A DNA stretch of 52,408 nucleotides from Polyangiaceae bacterium. Its GTDB lineage: Bacteria; Myxococcota_A; Polyangia; Polyangiales; Polyangiaceae. Within the stretch, counting starts at the first letter, position 1; every line of letters begins with the position of its first letter. The position numbers and the translations under genes are program-made. The stretch is from positions 1-52,408 of the forward strand of contig JAICQQ010000036.1 in assembly GCA_025937785.1 (NCBI GenBank). Direction: 5' to 3'. Below are positions 27,375 through 38,064 of this stretch, in pieces. The notes under the pieces were generated by a model that did not search any database, had not been told where the DNA came from, and was given only the letters and a program-made list of their open reading frames with translations.

Positions 27375-29336
27375 TCAGCGCGCGAGGGCCTTCGGTTCGC
27401 CTCCGCGCTCGGGAACGACCTCTTTCACGCCCGAGATCGCCTCGGGGTCGTCGCTGTGCAAAACCGCGTGCACCTTGAGGGCCAACTCCCCGGGCCGGTA
27501 CGGTTTTGCGATGAAGTTGAGCGCCTCGTCGCGCACTCCCGACTTCGCCATGATGCCCTCGCCATAACCGGAGCAGTAGAGCACGGCGATACCCGGTACG
27601 AGGGCGCTGACGCGAGCCGCCAGCTCCTTGCCGTTCATGTGCGGCATCACCACGTCCGTCAATAGCAGGTCCACCGGTTCGGTTTGCTCGGCGAGCGCGC
27701 GCAACGCCTCGTCAGCGCTCGAACACGGCATCACCGTGTACCCGAGCTGTTGCAATGTACACTGGGCGAACTCGAGCACGAGGGGGTCGTCCTCGACCAA
27801 CAGGATACGTTCGCTGCCGCCCGGGGTGTCCGCCGGCTCTCTCGATCCGGAGCGGACGTCCGCTGCCGTGAGCTCTCGGTACGACCTCGGCAGGTAGATC
27901 TTGAACGTGGCGCCCTCGCCCAGCGTCGACTCGACCGTCACCAGACCCCCGCTCTGTTCGACTGCGCCCTGCACCGTCGCCAGGCCGAGGCCCGTGCCGT
28001 AGCCGCTCTGCTTGGTCGTGAAGAACGGCTCGAACAAGCGCTCGCGCACCACGTCGGACATACCGTGACCGTTGTCGCTCACGGAGAGCACCACGTACGC
28101 GCCTGGTTTCGAGGGGGCGGGCCCTACCGCCGAACCCGCCGTGTCGAGATTCTTCGTCTCGATGTGAATCTCACCGTGGTCGGTGATGGCATCGCGCGCG
28201 TTGACGACCAGGTTGACCAACGCTTGCTCGATCTGACCTGGGTCCGCCTCTACGTTCCAGAGCGCGTCGGCACAGCTCGTTCGCAGCACGATGCTTTCAC
28301 CGATCAAGCGTCGCAGCATGCCTTCGACGCGCAGCACCAGCGCGCTCAGGTTGATCGTGCGCGACTCGATGCTCTGCCGCCGGCCGAACGCGAGCAGCTG
28401 GCGCGTGAGGGCTGCGGCGCTGTCCGCGGCCCCGTTCGCCTCGTTCAGGTGGCGGATCGCCGCCTCGGTGCTGATACCCAGCTGGCGCTCGGCCAACGTG
28501 AGGTTGCCGATGATGCAGGTGAGCAGATTGTTGAAATCGTGGGCGACACCCCCCGCGAGCCGCCCGATCGCCTCCACTTTTCCTGCTTGGCGCAGGCGTT
28601 CGGCCAATTTGACCTGCTGCTCCTTCGCGGAATCGCGCTCCGTGACGTCGTGGCCCACGCCGATCACACCGATCACCGCGCCCGATCCGTCACGCAATGG
28701 CCAGAGCTCGTATTCCAGCGATCGGCCCATGCACACGTCACGATAGGTTGCCGTCTGCCCGTTGAGGGCCGCGCGATGACAAGCGAACGGCTCGTAGTCG
28801 GGATCGTTCGTGCCCCACAGATCCATCAGCGACTTGCCCACCACCTGCCCGGGCTTGAGGCCGAGGCTGGCCAGGCCCGATCCGACCGAGGACGTGAACA
28901 CCAATTCTTTGTCCACCGTGTAGCAAAACCCAGGGAGGTGCGAGAGCACGGCCTCGAAGCGCTGGCGCGTGTGATAGGCGCCGGACCCTGCCGCGAGTTC
29001 GTCGGTGACATCCAAGAACGTGCCGAGCACGTGCCCGCCAGCCACCGCGTCGCTCGGCTCCGGGAACAGGTGCACGTCGAAATGTCGCGCCTTGGCGCGC
29101 GCGTTGAGCTGCAAGCGGAACGAAACTCGGCGCCCGCTGCCCACGGCTTCGCGCAACCTCGCCACCAGAGTGAAGTCAGCGCGGGTGGCCGGAGCGCCCA
29201 GGCGCCGCAAGGATTCGAAGAGCGCCGCAGCGGCGGGGCTACCCCCGCTGACGGTCTCATAGGTCCAGTCGGGCTTGATCCGCACGACGATGGGCGGGTC
29301 AACGAGCGGCACGTCTGCAGTGTCGAAAGTCGTCAT
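27375..29336 (-). CDS. cytoplasmic PAS-hybrid histidine kinase with C-terminal receiver
   Basis: 653 residues from the ATG at 29336. Two PAS-like regions (~15-112 and ~125-232), a HisKA dimerisation helix with His266 in AHDFNN, a HATPase domain (~365-485: [29 protein letters not shown]), then a receiver (~510-625) with VEDD, phospho-acceptor Asp561 in LLLTDVVMP and Lys611 in AKPY. No transmembrane segment, so it senses inside the cell. The C-terminal receiver implies a phosphorelay or self-control; no response regulator or Hpt gene is adjacent. AHDFNN-type kinases are common orphans in myxobacteria. Signal unknown. Confidence 0.93.
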   Translation of the reverse strand: MTTFDTADVPLVDPPIVVRIKPDWTYETVSGGSPAAAALFESLRRLGAPATRADFTLVARLREAVGSGRRVSFRLQLNARAKARHFDVHLFPEPSDAVAGGHVLGTFLDVTDELAAGSGAYHTRQRFEAVLSHLPGFCYTVDKELVFTSSVGSGLASLGLKPGQVVGKSLMDLWGTNDPDYEPFACHRAALNGQTATYRDVCMGRSLEYELWPLRDGSGAVIGVIGVGHDVTERDSAKEQQVKLAERLRQAGKVEAIGRLAGGVAHDFNNLLTCIIGNLTLAERQLGISTEAAIRHLNEANGAADSAAALTRQLLAFGRRQSIESRTINLSALVLRVEGMLRRLIGESIVLRTSCADALWNVEADPGQIEQALVNLVVNARDAITDHGEIHIETKNLDTAGSAVGPAPSKPGAYVVLSVSDNGHGMSDVVRERLFEPFFTTKQSGYGTGLGLATVQGAVEQSGGLVTVESTLGEGATFKIYLPRSYRELTAADVRSGSREPADTPGGSERILLVEDDPLVLEFAQCTLQQLGYTVMPCSSADEALRALAEQTEPVDLLLTDVVMPHMNGKELAARVSALVPGIAVLYCSGYGEGIMAKSGVRDEALNFIAKPYRPGELALKVHAVLHSDDPEAISGVKEVVPERGGEPKALAR

Positions 29337-29557
29337 CGGCACAACCGAGCGACTATACAACCCGAACCGCCCCCAGCGCCACGGCCGCTCGCGCCTACCC
29401 CGCAAGTCGCACGCTGTCATTCACATTTTCCGTTCTGTTGGCGCCAGTCGCTCGGGGATCACTTTTCTCTTGGACGGATGCTTCGGCCACCTGGTGGGCG
29501 AGTTTCTTCGGCCACTTTCTTGCCCGCTCCCCAGCAGCGGCTGCGAAGATCACGAGC

Positions 29558-30484
29558 GTGACGACCGACCTCAGCCATCTCTATTCGCAGCACGATTCTC
29601 AGAACGAAACTCATTCCCCCGGTGACGGGTCGAAGGACTTTCCCAGCGCCAAGCCCGGCTACTCGACCGCCTACTGGGTCGCCGCGGGAGCCGGAGTTCT
29701 CATTGCTACGGGCTTGGCGGCGTTCACGTCGTTCAAGCATGCTCCGGAGCCGCCTTCGGGCCTGGCCCACGCCGTTCCCGCGCTCGGGACCGAGTCGGAA
29801 TCAGTAGAACATGCGGTGTTCGGCGACCAGGGGCCCGAGCTCGCGGAGGGCGACGACACCGAGGCCGCTCCGCCCGCGGCACGACCTGCGACCGCCCCGC
29901 AGCAGCCCCCGTCTCTCGCAGCGGCGAACCCTTCGGACCCCATCGCCAAGAGCAGCGATCCACCAGCGGTGGACGCGCTCGTGCCGGCAACCGCGGGTGC
30001 CTTCCACGTGCAGCTCGCGTCCTACCGCACCAAGGAAACCGCGGACGCGCACGCCCAAGCGCTGGCCGGCCGCGGGTTCTCGGCTCAATCGATCGCCTAT
30101 GGGGGCCCGGAGGCAGGCTGGTGGCACGCGGTGCGTTTGGGTCCCTTCGACGATCGAGCCGCTGCCGAGAAGAGCCGCTTCGATCTGGAGCTCGCCGACC
30201 GCCGCGCCGCCTACGTGCTGCCCCGATCGAACGGCAAGTTCCACGTTCAGGTTGCCTCGTTCGCCGAGCAAGCAGAGGCCGAGCGGGTCGCCAAGTCGTT
30301 CAACGCGGACGGTCACGCCACCAAGGTGACCCGCGTGAAGATGTCCGGGAGCTACTGGCACTGCGTGCGCATCGGCCCGTTCGACACCCGCGAAGAGGCC
30401 GTAGCCTACAAGGCGCTGGTCCCCGACATCCCCGGAAGCCAGAGCACCGTGATTCCGTTTCCCCCTCCCCCCGCTGCGCGCTGA
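29558..30484 (+). CDS. membrane protein with two SPOR domains
   Basis: 308 residues from the GTG at 29558. One transmembrane helix (~39-58, AYWVAAGAGVLIATGLAAF) after a short cytoplasmic N-terminus, a Pro/Ala-rich linker, then two SPOR repeats (~148-215 AFHVQLASYRTKETADAHA; ~222-300 KFHVQVASFAEQAEAERVA), each with the G..W..VR(L/I)GPFD..(E/A)A ending. SPOR domains bind denuded peptidoglycan glycans at division septa. The topology is that of FtsN/DedD-like proteins with duplicated SPOR. Likely a septal or periplasmic cell-wall protein. Confidence 0.88.
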   Translation: MTTDLSHLYSQHDSQNETHSPGDGSKDFPSAKPGYSTAYWVAAGAGVLIATGLAAFTSFKHAPEPPSGLAHAVPALGTESESVEHAVFGDQGPELAEGDDTEAAPPAARPATAPQQPPSLAAANPSDPIAKSSDPPAVDALVPATAGAFHVQLASYRTKETADAHAQALAGRGFSAQSIAYGGPEAGWWHAVRLGPFDDRAAAEKSRFDLELADRRAAYVLPRSNGKFHVQVASFAEQAEAERVAKSFNADGHATKVTRVKMSGSYWHCVRIGPFDTREEAVAYKALVPDIPGSQSTVIPFPPPPAAR

Positions 30485-30517
30485 CGCCGCACTCCAGGAC
30501 GCCTCGCGCCGCGAAGG

Positions 30518-30748
30518 CTACGAATAGTGATTCATCACGACGTGCGCGAGCAGCGCGACCATCGGCAAAAACAGTGTGACGAACAGCAACTTGGCCAGTA
30601 GCCCGCGTTTCGGGTTTCTGACGACGGGCGGGGGCTCCGTGACCATCGACGGAGGCGGCTCGCTATAAACGGGTTCACTGTTCCAGAACTCCTGAGAAAT
30701 GCGTTGCACAGGTTTTGCAGGAAACTGGGAGATGCTCTGAGATGCCAC
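30518..30748 (-). CDS. small tail-anchored membrane protein
   Basis: 76 residues from a GTG that has a strong ribosome site, AAGGAG, six bases upstream. The N-terminal half is Pro/Ser/Glu-rich and probably disordered. The C-terminal KRGLLAKLLFVTLFLPMVAL and following residues form a single membrane helix. Convergent with the SPOR gene. No family recognised; the initiation signal is the main support. Confidence 0.6.
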   Translation of the reverse strand: MASQSISQFPAKPVQRISQEFWNSEPVYSEPPPSMVTEPPPVVRNPKRGLLAKLLFVTLFLPMVALLAHVVMNHYS

Positions 30749-30886
30749 GAATGACTCCTTGCGGACCGCCCGAGGTCGGTGGGCGGCGCGGAATTGCCTG
30801 TCAGGTGTTCGTGGGGGTGGGCCGACCCCGTTATGACCAGCGGCCTGCTTTGGGTGCGGGGAAATCCCACCTCTCGCGAGGTCGGA

Positions 30887-31825
30887 CTACTCGACGTCCG
30901 AGCGTGACGACCAGGTGACTCCAGAAAGTGAAGCCAGCGCCAACTGCAGGGAGTGCGTTCCCGAGCGCCCGTGGCCCTGCGCCTGGACGGCTCGATACAG
31001 CTGTTGTGCGAGCGCTAGCCCCGGCAGCGCCAGGCCCAGTCGCTCCGCCTCGGACAGCGCGATCCGCATGTCTTTGAGGAAGTGCTCCACGAAGAACCCT
31101 GGAGCGAAATCGCCGACGAGGATTCGGGGAGCGAGGTTCGTCAGCGACCACGAACCTGCGGCTCCGCTGGATACGCTCGCGAGCACGCGTTCGAGATCGA
31201 GCCCCGCTTTGTAGCCGTACAGCAGGGCTTCACACACGCCCACCATCCCTGAAGCAATCAGGATCTGGTTCACCATTTTCGTGTGCTGTCCACTGCCGGA
31301 CTGCCCCTGATACAAGCTCCGGCTGCCGAGCAGCGCCCACAGCTTCTCGAGGGCCTCGAACGCCACGCGATCACCGCCCACCATGATCGACAGCGTCGCC
31401 TGGCGTGCGCCGACATCGCCCCCGGAAACGGGGGCGTCCAGCGCCAGCGCGCCGCGGGCGTGAGCACGTTCGTGGATTTCACGCGCGAGGCTCGGTTCCG
31501 TGGTCGTGAAGTCGACCAGGACCATCCCTGGTCGAACACCTTCGAGCAGGCCGCCAGCGCCCAGGTAGACCGCGCGCACGTCTGCCGGCACCCCCACCAT
31601 GCTAGCAACCACGTCCGCGCGTTCGGCCACCTGCCGTGGGCTGTCGGCCCACTCCGCTCCCAGCGCGAGCAGCGGCTCCGCCTTGCTGCGGGTGCGCGTC
31701 GTGAGCGTCACCGCATACCCGGCCCGCAACAGGTGCCCACACATGCTGCTGCCCATCACGCCCGTCCCTACCCAGCCGACACGTGTGGTCTCCGGCGCGA
31801 AGCTGCTCGGGCTCGCGCGCGTCAT
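30887..31825 (-). CDS. NAD(P)-dependent beta-hydroxyacid dehydrogenase (3-hydroxyisobutyrate dehydrogenase family)
   Basis: 312 residues from the ATG at 31825, with GGAG seven bases upstream; the GTG two codons earlier is less well spaced. Cofactor motif [13 protein letters not shown]-type TTRTRSK after strand 2, signature DAPVSGG (130-136), catalytic Lys183 in GQHTKMVNQ, and the C-terminal VEHFLKD. Substrate could be 3-hydroxyisobutyrate, tartronate semialdehyde or succinic semialdehyde/glyoxylate (GLYR type). The gene runs on the same strand as the VOC gene upstream, 90 bp apart. Confidence 0.92.
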   Translation of the reverse strand: MTRASPSSFAPETTRVGWVGTGVMGSSMCGHLLRAGYAVTLTTRTRSKAEPLLALGAEWADSPRQVAERADVVASMVGVPADVRAVYLGAGGLLEGVRPGMVLVDFTTTEPSLAREIHERAHARGALALDAPVSGGDVGARQATLSIMVGGDRVAFEALEKLWALLGSRSLYQGQSGSGQHTKMVNQILIASGMVGVCEALLYGYKAGLDLERVLASVSSGAAGSWSLTNLAPRILVGDFAPGFFVEHFLKDMRIALSEAERLGLALPGLALAQQLYRAVQAQGHGRSGTHSLQLALASLSGVTWSSRSDVE

Positions 31826-31915
31826 GCGCACGCTCCAGGAACGATGTCAGGCGGCATCGCGCCACACTGCCGCGCCTTCCGCGCTACCGCAAGTGTGCGT
31901 TGGACCCGAGCCGAC

Positions 31916-32368
31916 TCACGTGCCCGATGCCTCGGTCGTGATCTCGTCATAGCCGCGACCGCGAAGCTCGATCAGGCAGAATCCGTGACCGAAGGGGTCG
32001 ACCAGCAGCGCCAGCTCACCCCAGCTGTGGCTGCTGATGCCTTCGACGGCAGCGCCCGCCGCACGGGCGCGCGCGACCGCAGGCGCGAGCTCGTGAACGA
32101 CCAGATCGAGGTGGACCGGTGTCCAGTGGCGCGCGTAGCTGCGCACCGCAGCGCTTTCGCTCGTCGGCTCTTGCTCGAACGCGAGCGAGCCCGCAGCCTT
32201 TTCGAGCAGGTAAATCGGCACCTCGGCGCCCAAGAGCTCGACTGCCCACGCGCCCAAGCGGCGACCGGCGTGCAGCGGGAGCGCGGCGGTGTAGAACGCG
32301 ATGCCCGCCTCGAGATCGGGGACGTCGATGTTGATCAGCGCGCGCAACTGGGGAATCGGCGTCGTCAT
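31916..32368 (-). CDS. VOC superfamily (glyoxalase/bleomycin resistance-like) protein
   Basis: 150 residues from the ATG at 32368. Two beta-alpha-beta-beta-beta modules: ALINIDVPDLEAGIAFYTAAL and PVHLDLVVHELAPAVARARA, ending SWGELALLVDPFGHGFCLIE. His and Glu at the usual metal positions are visible. Members act as glyoxalases, dioxygenases or resistance proteins; this one cannot be narrowed. The neighbouring beta-hydroxyacid dehydrogenase hints at aldehyde metabolism (weak). Confidence 0.88.
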   Translation of the reverse strand: MTTPIPQLRALINIDVPDLEAGIAFYTAALPLHAGRRLGAWAVELLGAEVPIYLLEKAAGSLAFEQEPTSESAAVRSYARHWTPVHLDLVVHELAPAVARARAAGAAVEGISSHSWGELALLVDPFGHGFCLIELRGRGYDEITTEASGT

Positions 32369-32600
32369 GGACAATGCATGAGTCACGCCGCTCGAGGTCG
32401 GAAGTGGCGAACCGCGCCAGTGCTCGACGCGGGAGCGGCCTGGTGGCCCACCATGAACGAGCGCATGTGGCGCTCGCCCCTCACTCGGTCGTGCCGGGTC
32501 GCGACAGCCCCATGATCGATGCCGCCTGGGCCGCGGCAAGTTTCAGCTATGCGGGTCGCGGGCTTTCCGCGTATCGTGAGCGGCGGGTAGGGTTTCGCAC

Positions 32601-34721
<2,121 letters not shown>

Positions 34722-34822
34722 TCGCAGCCCAGCCGGCAGGACCGAGAGCCGGGGGCCGCCGATAGCCTCGGCACGCCTGCCCCGCACTTGCGGTCGAGCT
34801 CTGGTTACCCCACCTAAGGAGG

Positions 34823-35293
34823 ATGACCAACGGCATTTACGAGATCGGGGTGGAGACGCTCGGCGGACAGGCGATCTCCATGGACGCGTACCGCGGCAAG
34901 GTTCTGCTCATCGTCAACACCGCGAGCCAGTGTGGGATGACTCCACAGTACGCAGGATTACAAGCGCTCCACGAACGCTGGAGCGATCGGGGCTTCGCGG
35001 TGCTCGGCTTCCCGTGCAATCAGTTCGGCGCTCAAGAGCCCGGGGACGCCGAGCAGATCGCTGAGTTCTGCGAAACCAACTACGGCGTGACGTTCCCCAT
35101 GCACGCAAAACTCGACGTCAACGGCAGCCACGCCCACCCGTTGTATCGATGGTTGAAGACCCAGAACGGTGGGGACATCGAATGGAACTTCACCAAGTTC
35201 CTCGTCGACCGATCCGGCAAAGTCGTCGAGCGCTTCGGCCCACGAACGACACCCGAGACGATCGCCCCCGAAGTCGAGCGTTTGCTCAGCTGA
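34823..35293 (+). CDS. glutathione peroxidase family thiol peroxidase
   Basis: 156 residues. Peroxidatic Cys37 in NTASQCGMT, Gln71 in FGAQEPG, and Trp121-Asn122 in IEWNFTKF complete the GPx tetrad. Cys, not Sec, is used; Cys65 and Cys83 are candidates for resolving Cys, suggesting thioredoxin rather than glutathione as reductant. A perfect TAAGGAGG directly abuts the ATG with no spacer, which is unusual; the N-terminus MTNGIYEI nevertheless aligns with the family. Confidence 0.93.
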   Translation: MTNGIYEIGVETLGGQAISMDAYRGKVLLIVNTASQCGMTPQYAGLQALHERWSDRGFAVLGFPCNQFGAQEPGDAEQIAEFCETNYGVTFPMHAKLDVNGSHAHPLYRWLKTQNGGDIEWNFTKFLVDRSGKVVERFGPRTTPETIAPEVERLLS

Positions 35294-35305
35294 CGCGATC
35301 ACGCT

Positions 35306-35327
35306 GCGCCCGCTCTCTCTAGGGCGC
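35306..35327 (+). terminator. hairpin after the glutathione peroxidase gene
   Basis: GCGCCC (35306-35311), 10-nt pyrimidine-rich loop, GGGCGC (35322-35327), 13 bp past the stop. No clear T-run follows, so rho-independent activity is uncertain. Confidence 0.35.
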
Positions 35328-35431
35328 GATCTTTGCGCGACGCTCCCCCCTAGCCTCGAGGATTCAGCGCGGCATGCGCCTTGCTGGGATCCCGTCGGGC
35401 CCCCCACCAGCGCCCCGGGAGGAAGGTCTCC

Positions 35432-36016
35432 ATGAAGCCGATTCTGATCGTGTATGCCACGCGCGAGGGTCACACGCGCCTCGTCGCGCAGCACATCGCC
35501 GAATTTCTGCGCGAACGTCGCTTCCCGGTCGAGCTGTACGACGCGCGCGACGCCGACAGGCCGCGCCTTGACGGGTTTTCCGCTGTGCTGTTGGCGGCTT
35601 CGCTGCATCTTGCAAAACACGAGAAAGAGATGGAGCAGTTCATCGCGCGCGAACGCCGCGTGCTCGCGACTCTGCCCAGCGCGTTCCTGTCGGTGAGCCT
35701 CTCGGCGACAGCGGCGCACGACAGCACGCGCGCTCTCGAGCACCGCCTGCAGACGCTACGAGAACTCGAGCGGTGTAGCGAACGGCTCTTCGAGAAGGCT
35801 CGCTGGCGACCCGGGCAAACCGAGTTCGTCGCCGGAGCGCTGATGTACACCCACTACAACCCGCTCGTGCGCTGGGTCATGAAGCGCATCGCGCGGAAGG
35901 AAGGGGCGTCCACCGACACCACGCGCGACCACGTCCTCACGGATTGGCCAGCGCTCGATCGTTTCGTAGAACGCTTCGTGGCATCGTTCGCCCCGGAGCT
36001 CCGAGCAGCGGGGTAG
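35432..36016 (+). CDS. HemG-like flavodoxin-fold protoporphyrinogen oxidase
   Basis: 194 residues from the ATG at 35432, preceded by GGAGGAAGG. FMN-binding start ILIVYATREGHTRLVA, then SLHLAKHEKEMEQFI, and the HemG-typical tail ALMYTHYNPLVRWVMKRIA with TDTTRDHVLTDWPALDRFVERF. HemG oxidises protoporphyrinogen IX to protoporphyrin IX using menaquinone, in haem synthesis. The gene stands alone, away from other hem genes; a related menaquinone-dependent flavodoxin with another role cannot be excluded. Confidence 0.85.
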   Translation: MKPILIVYATREGHTRLVAQHIAEFLRERRFPVELYDARDADRPRLDGFSAVLLAASLHLAKHEKEMEQFIARERRVLATLPSAFLSVSLSATAAHDSTRALEHRLQTLRELERCSERLFEKARWRPGQTEFVAGALMYTHYNPLVRWVMKRIARKEGASTDTTRDHVLTDWPALDRFVERFVASFAPELRAAG

Positions 36017-36031
36017 ACTGTATCCGTTCGC

Positions 36032-36949
36032 TCAGCGGCCGAGCCCGCGCCGCGCGGCCAACCACTGCTGCTCGATCGCGCCCCATCCCAGCGCGAGCTC
36101 GGAGCGGGCCTGTTGCCACCCCCGCTCGCACTCGGCCGGGTAGCGGTACCAGCCCGCGACCGCGGCCGCGCCGAGCGCGACGACCCCAAGCAGCAGCGCC
36201 CCACCCGGCCGCCAGCGACGGCGTCGCACGGGCGGAAGTGTGATGCGCGACCGCTCGCTCGGTTCCGGCTCGAGTTCGTCAGCCGGCCACGTGTCGACGG
36301 CAAGCTCGGATTCGGTCGCCGGTGCCGGGAGCTCGGACAACGCGACGGGATCGGCCTTGGCGAGCAGCAACTCGCTCGCCGACGGGTAGTCATCGAGCGG
36401 TTCCGGATCCGCGGGGAAGCCGCTGGCGATGGCTAGCGGATCCACGATGACCGCCACCGCCTTCTCGAGCTCCAGGATCGGCAACACTCTCACCGCTGGT
36501 GCGTGCGCGGGCTCGAAGTGAGCGCGCGCTCCTGCGGTGGGGAGCTCGGCCTCGGCGGGGGCAGGCGGCGGATCGGCTGCAGCCAGCTCCAGCGGCTCGG
36601 CTCCAGCCAGCTCGGCGAGCAGGCGAGCCTCGAGCACCTCGGGCGATGGAACCGTCGGCAGCGCCTCGCGGTACGATCCACCCAGCATGGTGCCCCGCGG
36701 TTCCCAAGACTCGGAGGCGTCGTCGGGCGTGAACGCAGGATCCAAGCGGCGCAGCACGTTGGGGGATCGCGGGACGGCAGCCACCGGCGCGGGTCGCACC
36801 GCGGCGATGGTGCCTGAGCGCCCCGCTTCGCTGGGTCTCCGCCCGAGCTCGACCGAATCTCGGTTGCGGCGCGTGGCAGGTACGGTGCCGGACTTGGTGC
36901 GTTTGAGCAGGGGTAGCGGCGGCTTGGCGGGGCGCGGGTCGTTGGACAT
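36032..36949 (-). CDS. single-pass membrane protein with long disordered N-terminus
   Basis: 305 residues. Residues 1-240 are Pro/Ala/Glu-rich and low in order, starting with a basic stretch (RPAKPPLPLLKRTKSGTVPATRR). A single hydrophobic segment (~252-272, GGALLLGVVALGAAAVAGWY) is followed by a short helical tail. No signal peptide. No known domain; the layout is common in myxobacterial proteins of unknown function. Convergent with hemG-like, 15 bp apart. Confidence 0.65.
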   Translation of the reverse strand: MSNDPRPAKPPLPLLKRTKSGTVPATRRNRDSVELGRRPSEAGRSGTIAAVRPAPVAAVPRSPNVLRRLDPAFTPDDASESWEPRGTMLGGSYREALPTVPSPEVLEARLLAELAGAEPLELAAADPPPAPAEAELPTAGARAHFEPAHAPAVRVLPILELEKAVAVIVDPLAIASGFPADPEPLDDYPSASELLLAKADPVALSELPAPATESELAVDTWPADELEPEPSERSRITLPPVRRRRWRPGGALLLGVVALGAAAVAGWYRYPAECERGWQQARSELALGWGAIEQQWLAARRGLGR

Positions 36950-37078
36950 GGTGGTGCCGGAGCGGGCAGTCGGTGCGTGGCGACACCCGGTCCGGTTTGT
37001 CAGCGCCCCGTGGAAAAGGTGGCCCCAGTGTGGGGCGACGAAGGTGAGCCGGCGCCCGTACCTACAGCGGCCGCAGGC

Positions 37079-37576
37079 TCAACTGAGCGCGGCGAGCATG
37101 GTCTTGGCGTCGCTCACCTCGAACTGGCGCGGCTGCTCGATGTGCACGAGCTTGACCACGCCGTCTTCGATCAACATCGAGCAACGCTTCATGCGCACGC
37201 CCATGCCCGGGATCACTTCGTCGAGGCCGAGCTTGGTCGCTAGCTCCGCTTGTCCATCACCCAGGAAACGGATCTTCCCGAGCGCCTTTTGCGCGCGCCC
37301 CCATTCCGCCATGACGTAGCCATCGTTGACGGAGACGCACCAGATCTCGTCGATGCCCTTGGCCCGCAGTGCTTCGTAGGCGGCGAGGTAGCCCGGCACG
37401 TGCTCCGCAGAACACGTGGGGGTATAGGCACCAGGCAGCCCAAAGAGCACGATGCGGCGTGCCTTCGTCGCTTCACGGGTGTTGATCGCGTCTGGCCGTA
37501 TGGGGCAGGCGGCCGCGAACTCCGTCGATTCGTACAAGGTGGCCTCTGGAAACTGGGACTGTGCTTCGATGGGCAT
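37079..37576 (-). CDS. Prx5-type peroxiredoxin
   Basis: 165 residues. Peroxidatic Cys55 in PGAYTPTCSAEHVPGYL, the Prx5 (redoxin) signature, with VNDGYVMAEWGRAQ, FLGDGQAELATKLGL and GVRMKRCSMLIEDG typical of the family. Reduces hydroperoxides, probably via glutaredoxin or thioredoxin. Cys24 and Cys132 could serve as resolving residues. Divergent from crcB. Confidence 0.93.
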   Translation of the reverse strand: MPIEAQSQFPEATLYESTEFAAACPIRPDAINTREATKARRIVLFGLPGAYTPTCSAEHVPGYLAAYEALRAKGIDEIWCVSVNDGYVMAEWGRAQKALGKIRFLGDGQAELATKLGLDEVIPGMGVRMKRCSMLIEDGVVKLVHIEQPRQFEVSDAKTMLAALS

Positions 37577-37672
37577 GGCTTCGGTTCTAAGACGTGTCTG
37601 CGGCGCGTGGAACCCCTTTTTCGCAGGATCTTGCTGGTCCCATGCCGGCGCTTCCGTGGCAAAGTGACCGCC

Positions 37673-38056
37673 GTGGACCGCTTGCTCTGGGTTTGTTTCG
37701 GCAGTGCGTTGGGCGGCGGAGCCCGCTACCTGGTATCGCTCGGGATGGCGCGGCTGCTCGGCCAGTCGTTTGCGTACGGCACGCTCAGCGTCAACACCGT
37801 CGGCTCCTTTTTGATGGGCGCCCTGATGTACACGAGCGTCGAGGGGTCGGCGATCTCGCCGACGCTGCGTCTGGCGCTGACCACGGGCGTCCTCGGCGGT
37901 TTCACGACGTACTCGACGTTCAGCTACGAAACGCTGCGGTACCTCCAGGAAGGTGCCTGGTCCACGGCGCTCTTGAACGTGCTCGTCACCTTGTTCGGCT
38001 GCCTCTTCGCCACGTTCTTGGGCTGGACGCTCGCCCGTTGGCTCTTGGGCGCCTGA
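37673..38056 (+). CDS. crcB: fluoride ion channel CrcB/Fluc
   Basis: 127 residues from the GTG at 37673; a GTG at 37664 would add three. Four hydrophobic helices with GGGARYLVS near the start, GTLSVNTVGSFLMG in helix 2 (conserved Asn) and TTGVLGGFTTYSTFSYE in helix 3, the Fluc signature including the central Phe/Thr/Ser residues. Works as an antiparallel dimer that exports fluoride. I looked upstream for a crcB-type fluoride riboswitch and saw none. Confidence 0.93.
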   Translation: MDRLLWVCFGSALGGGARYLVSLGMARLLGQSFAYGTLSVNTVGSFLMGALMYTSVEGSAISPTLRLALTTGVLGGFTTYSTFSYETLRYLQEGAWSTALLNVLVTLFGCLFATFLGWTLARWLLGA

Positions 38057-38064
38057 GCGTCACC

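Noticed and set aside
37577..37672. Fluoride (crcB) riboswitch upstream of crcB
   Set aside because: No recognisable conserved pseudoknot core before the GTG.
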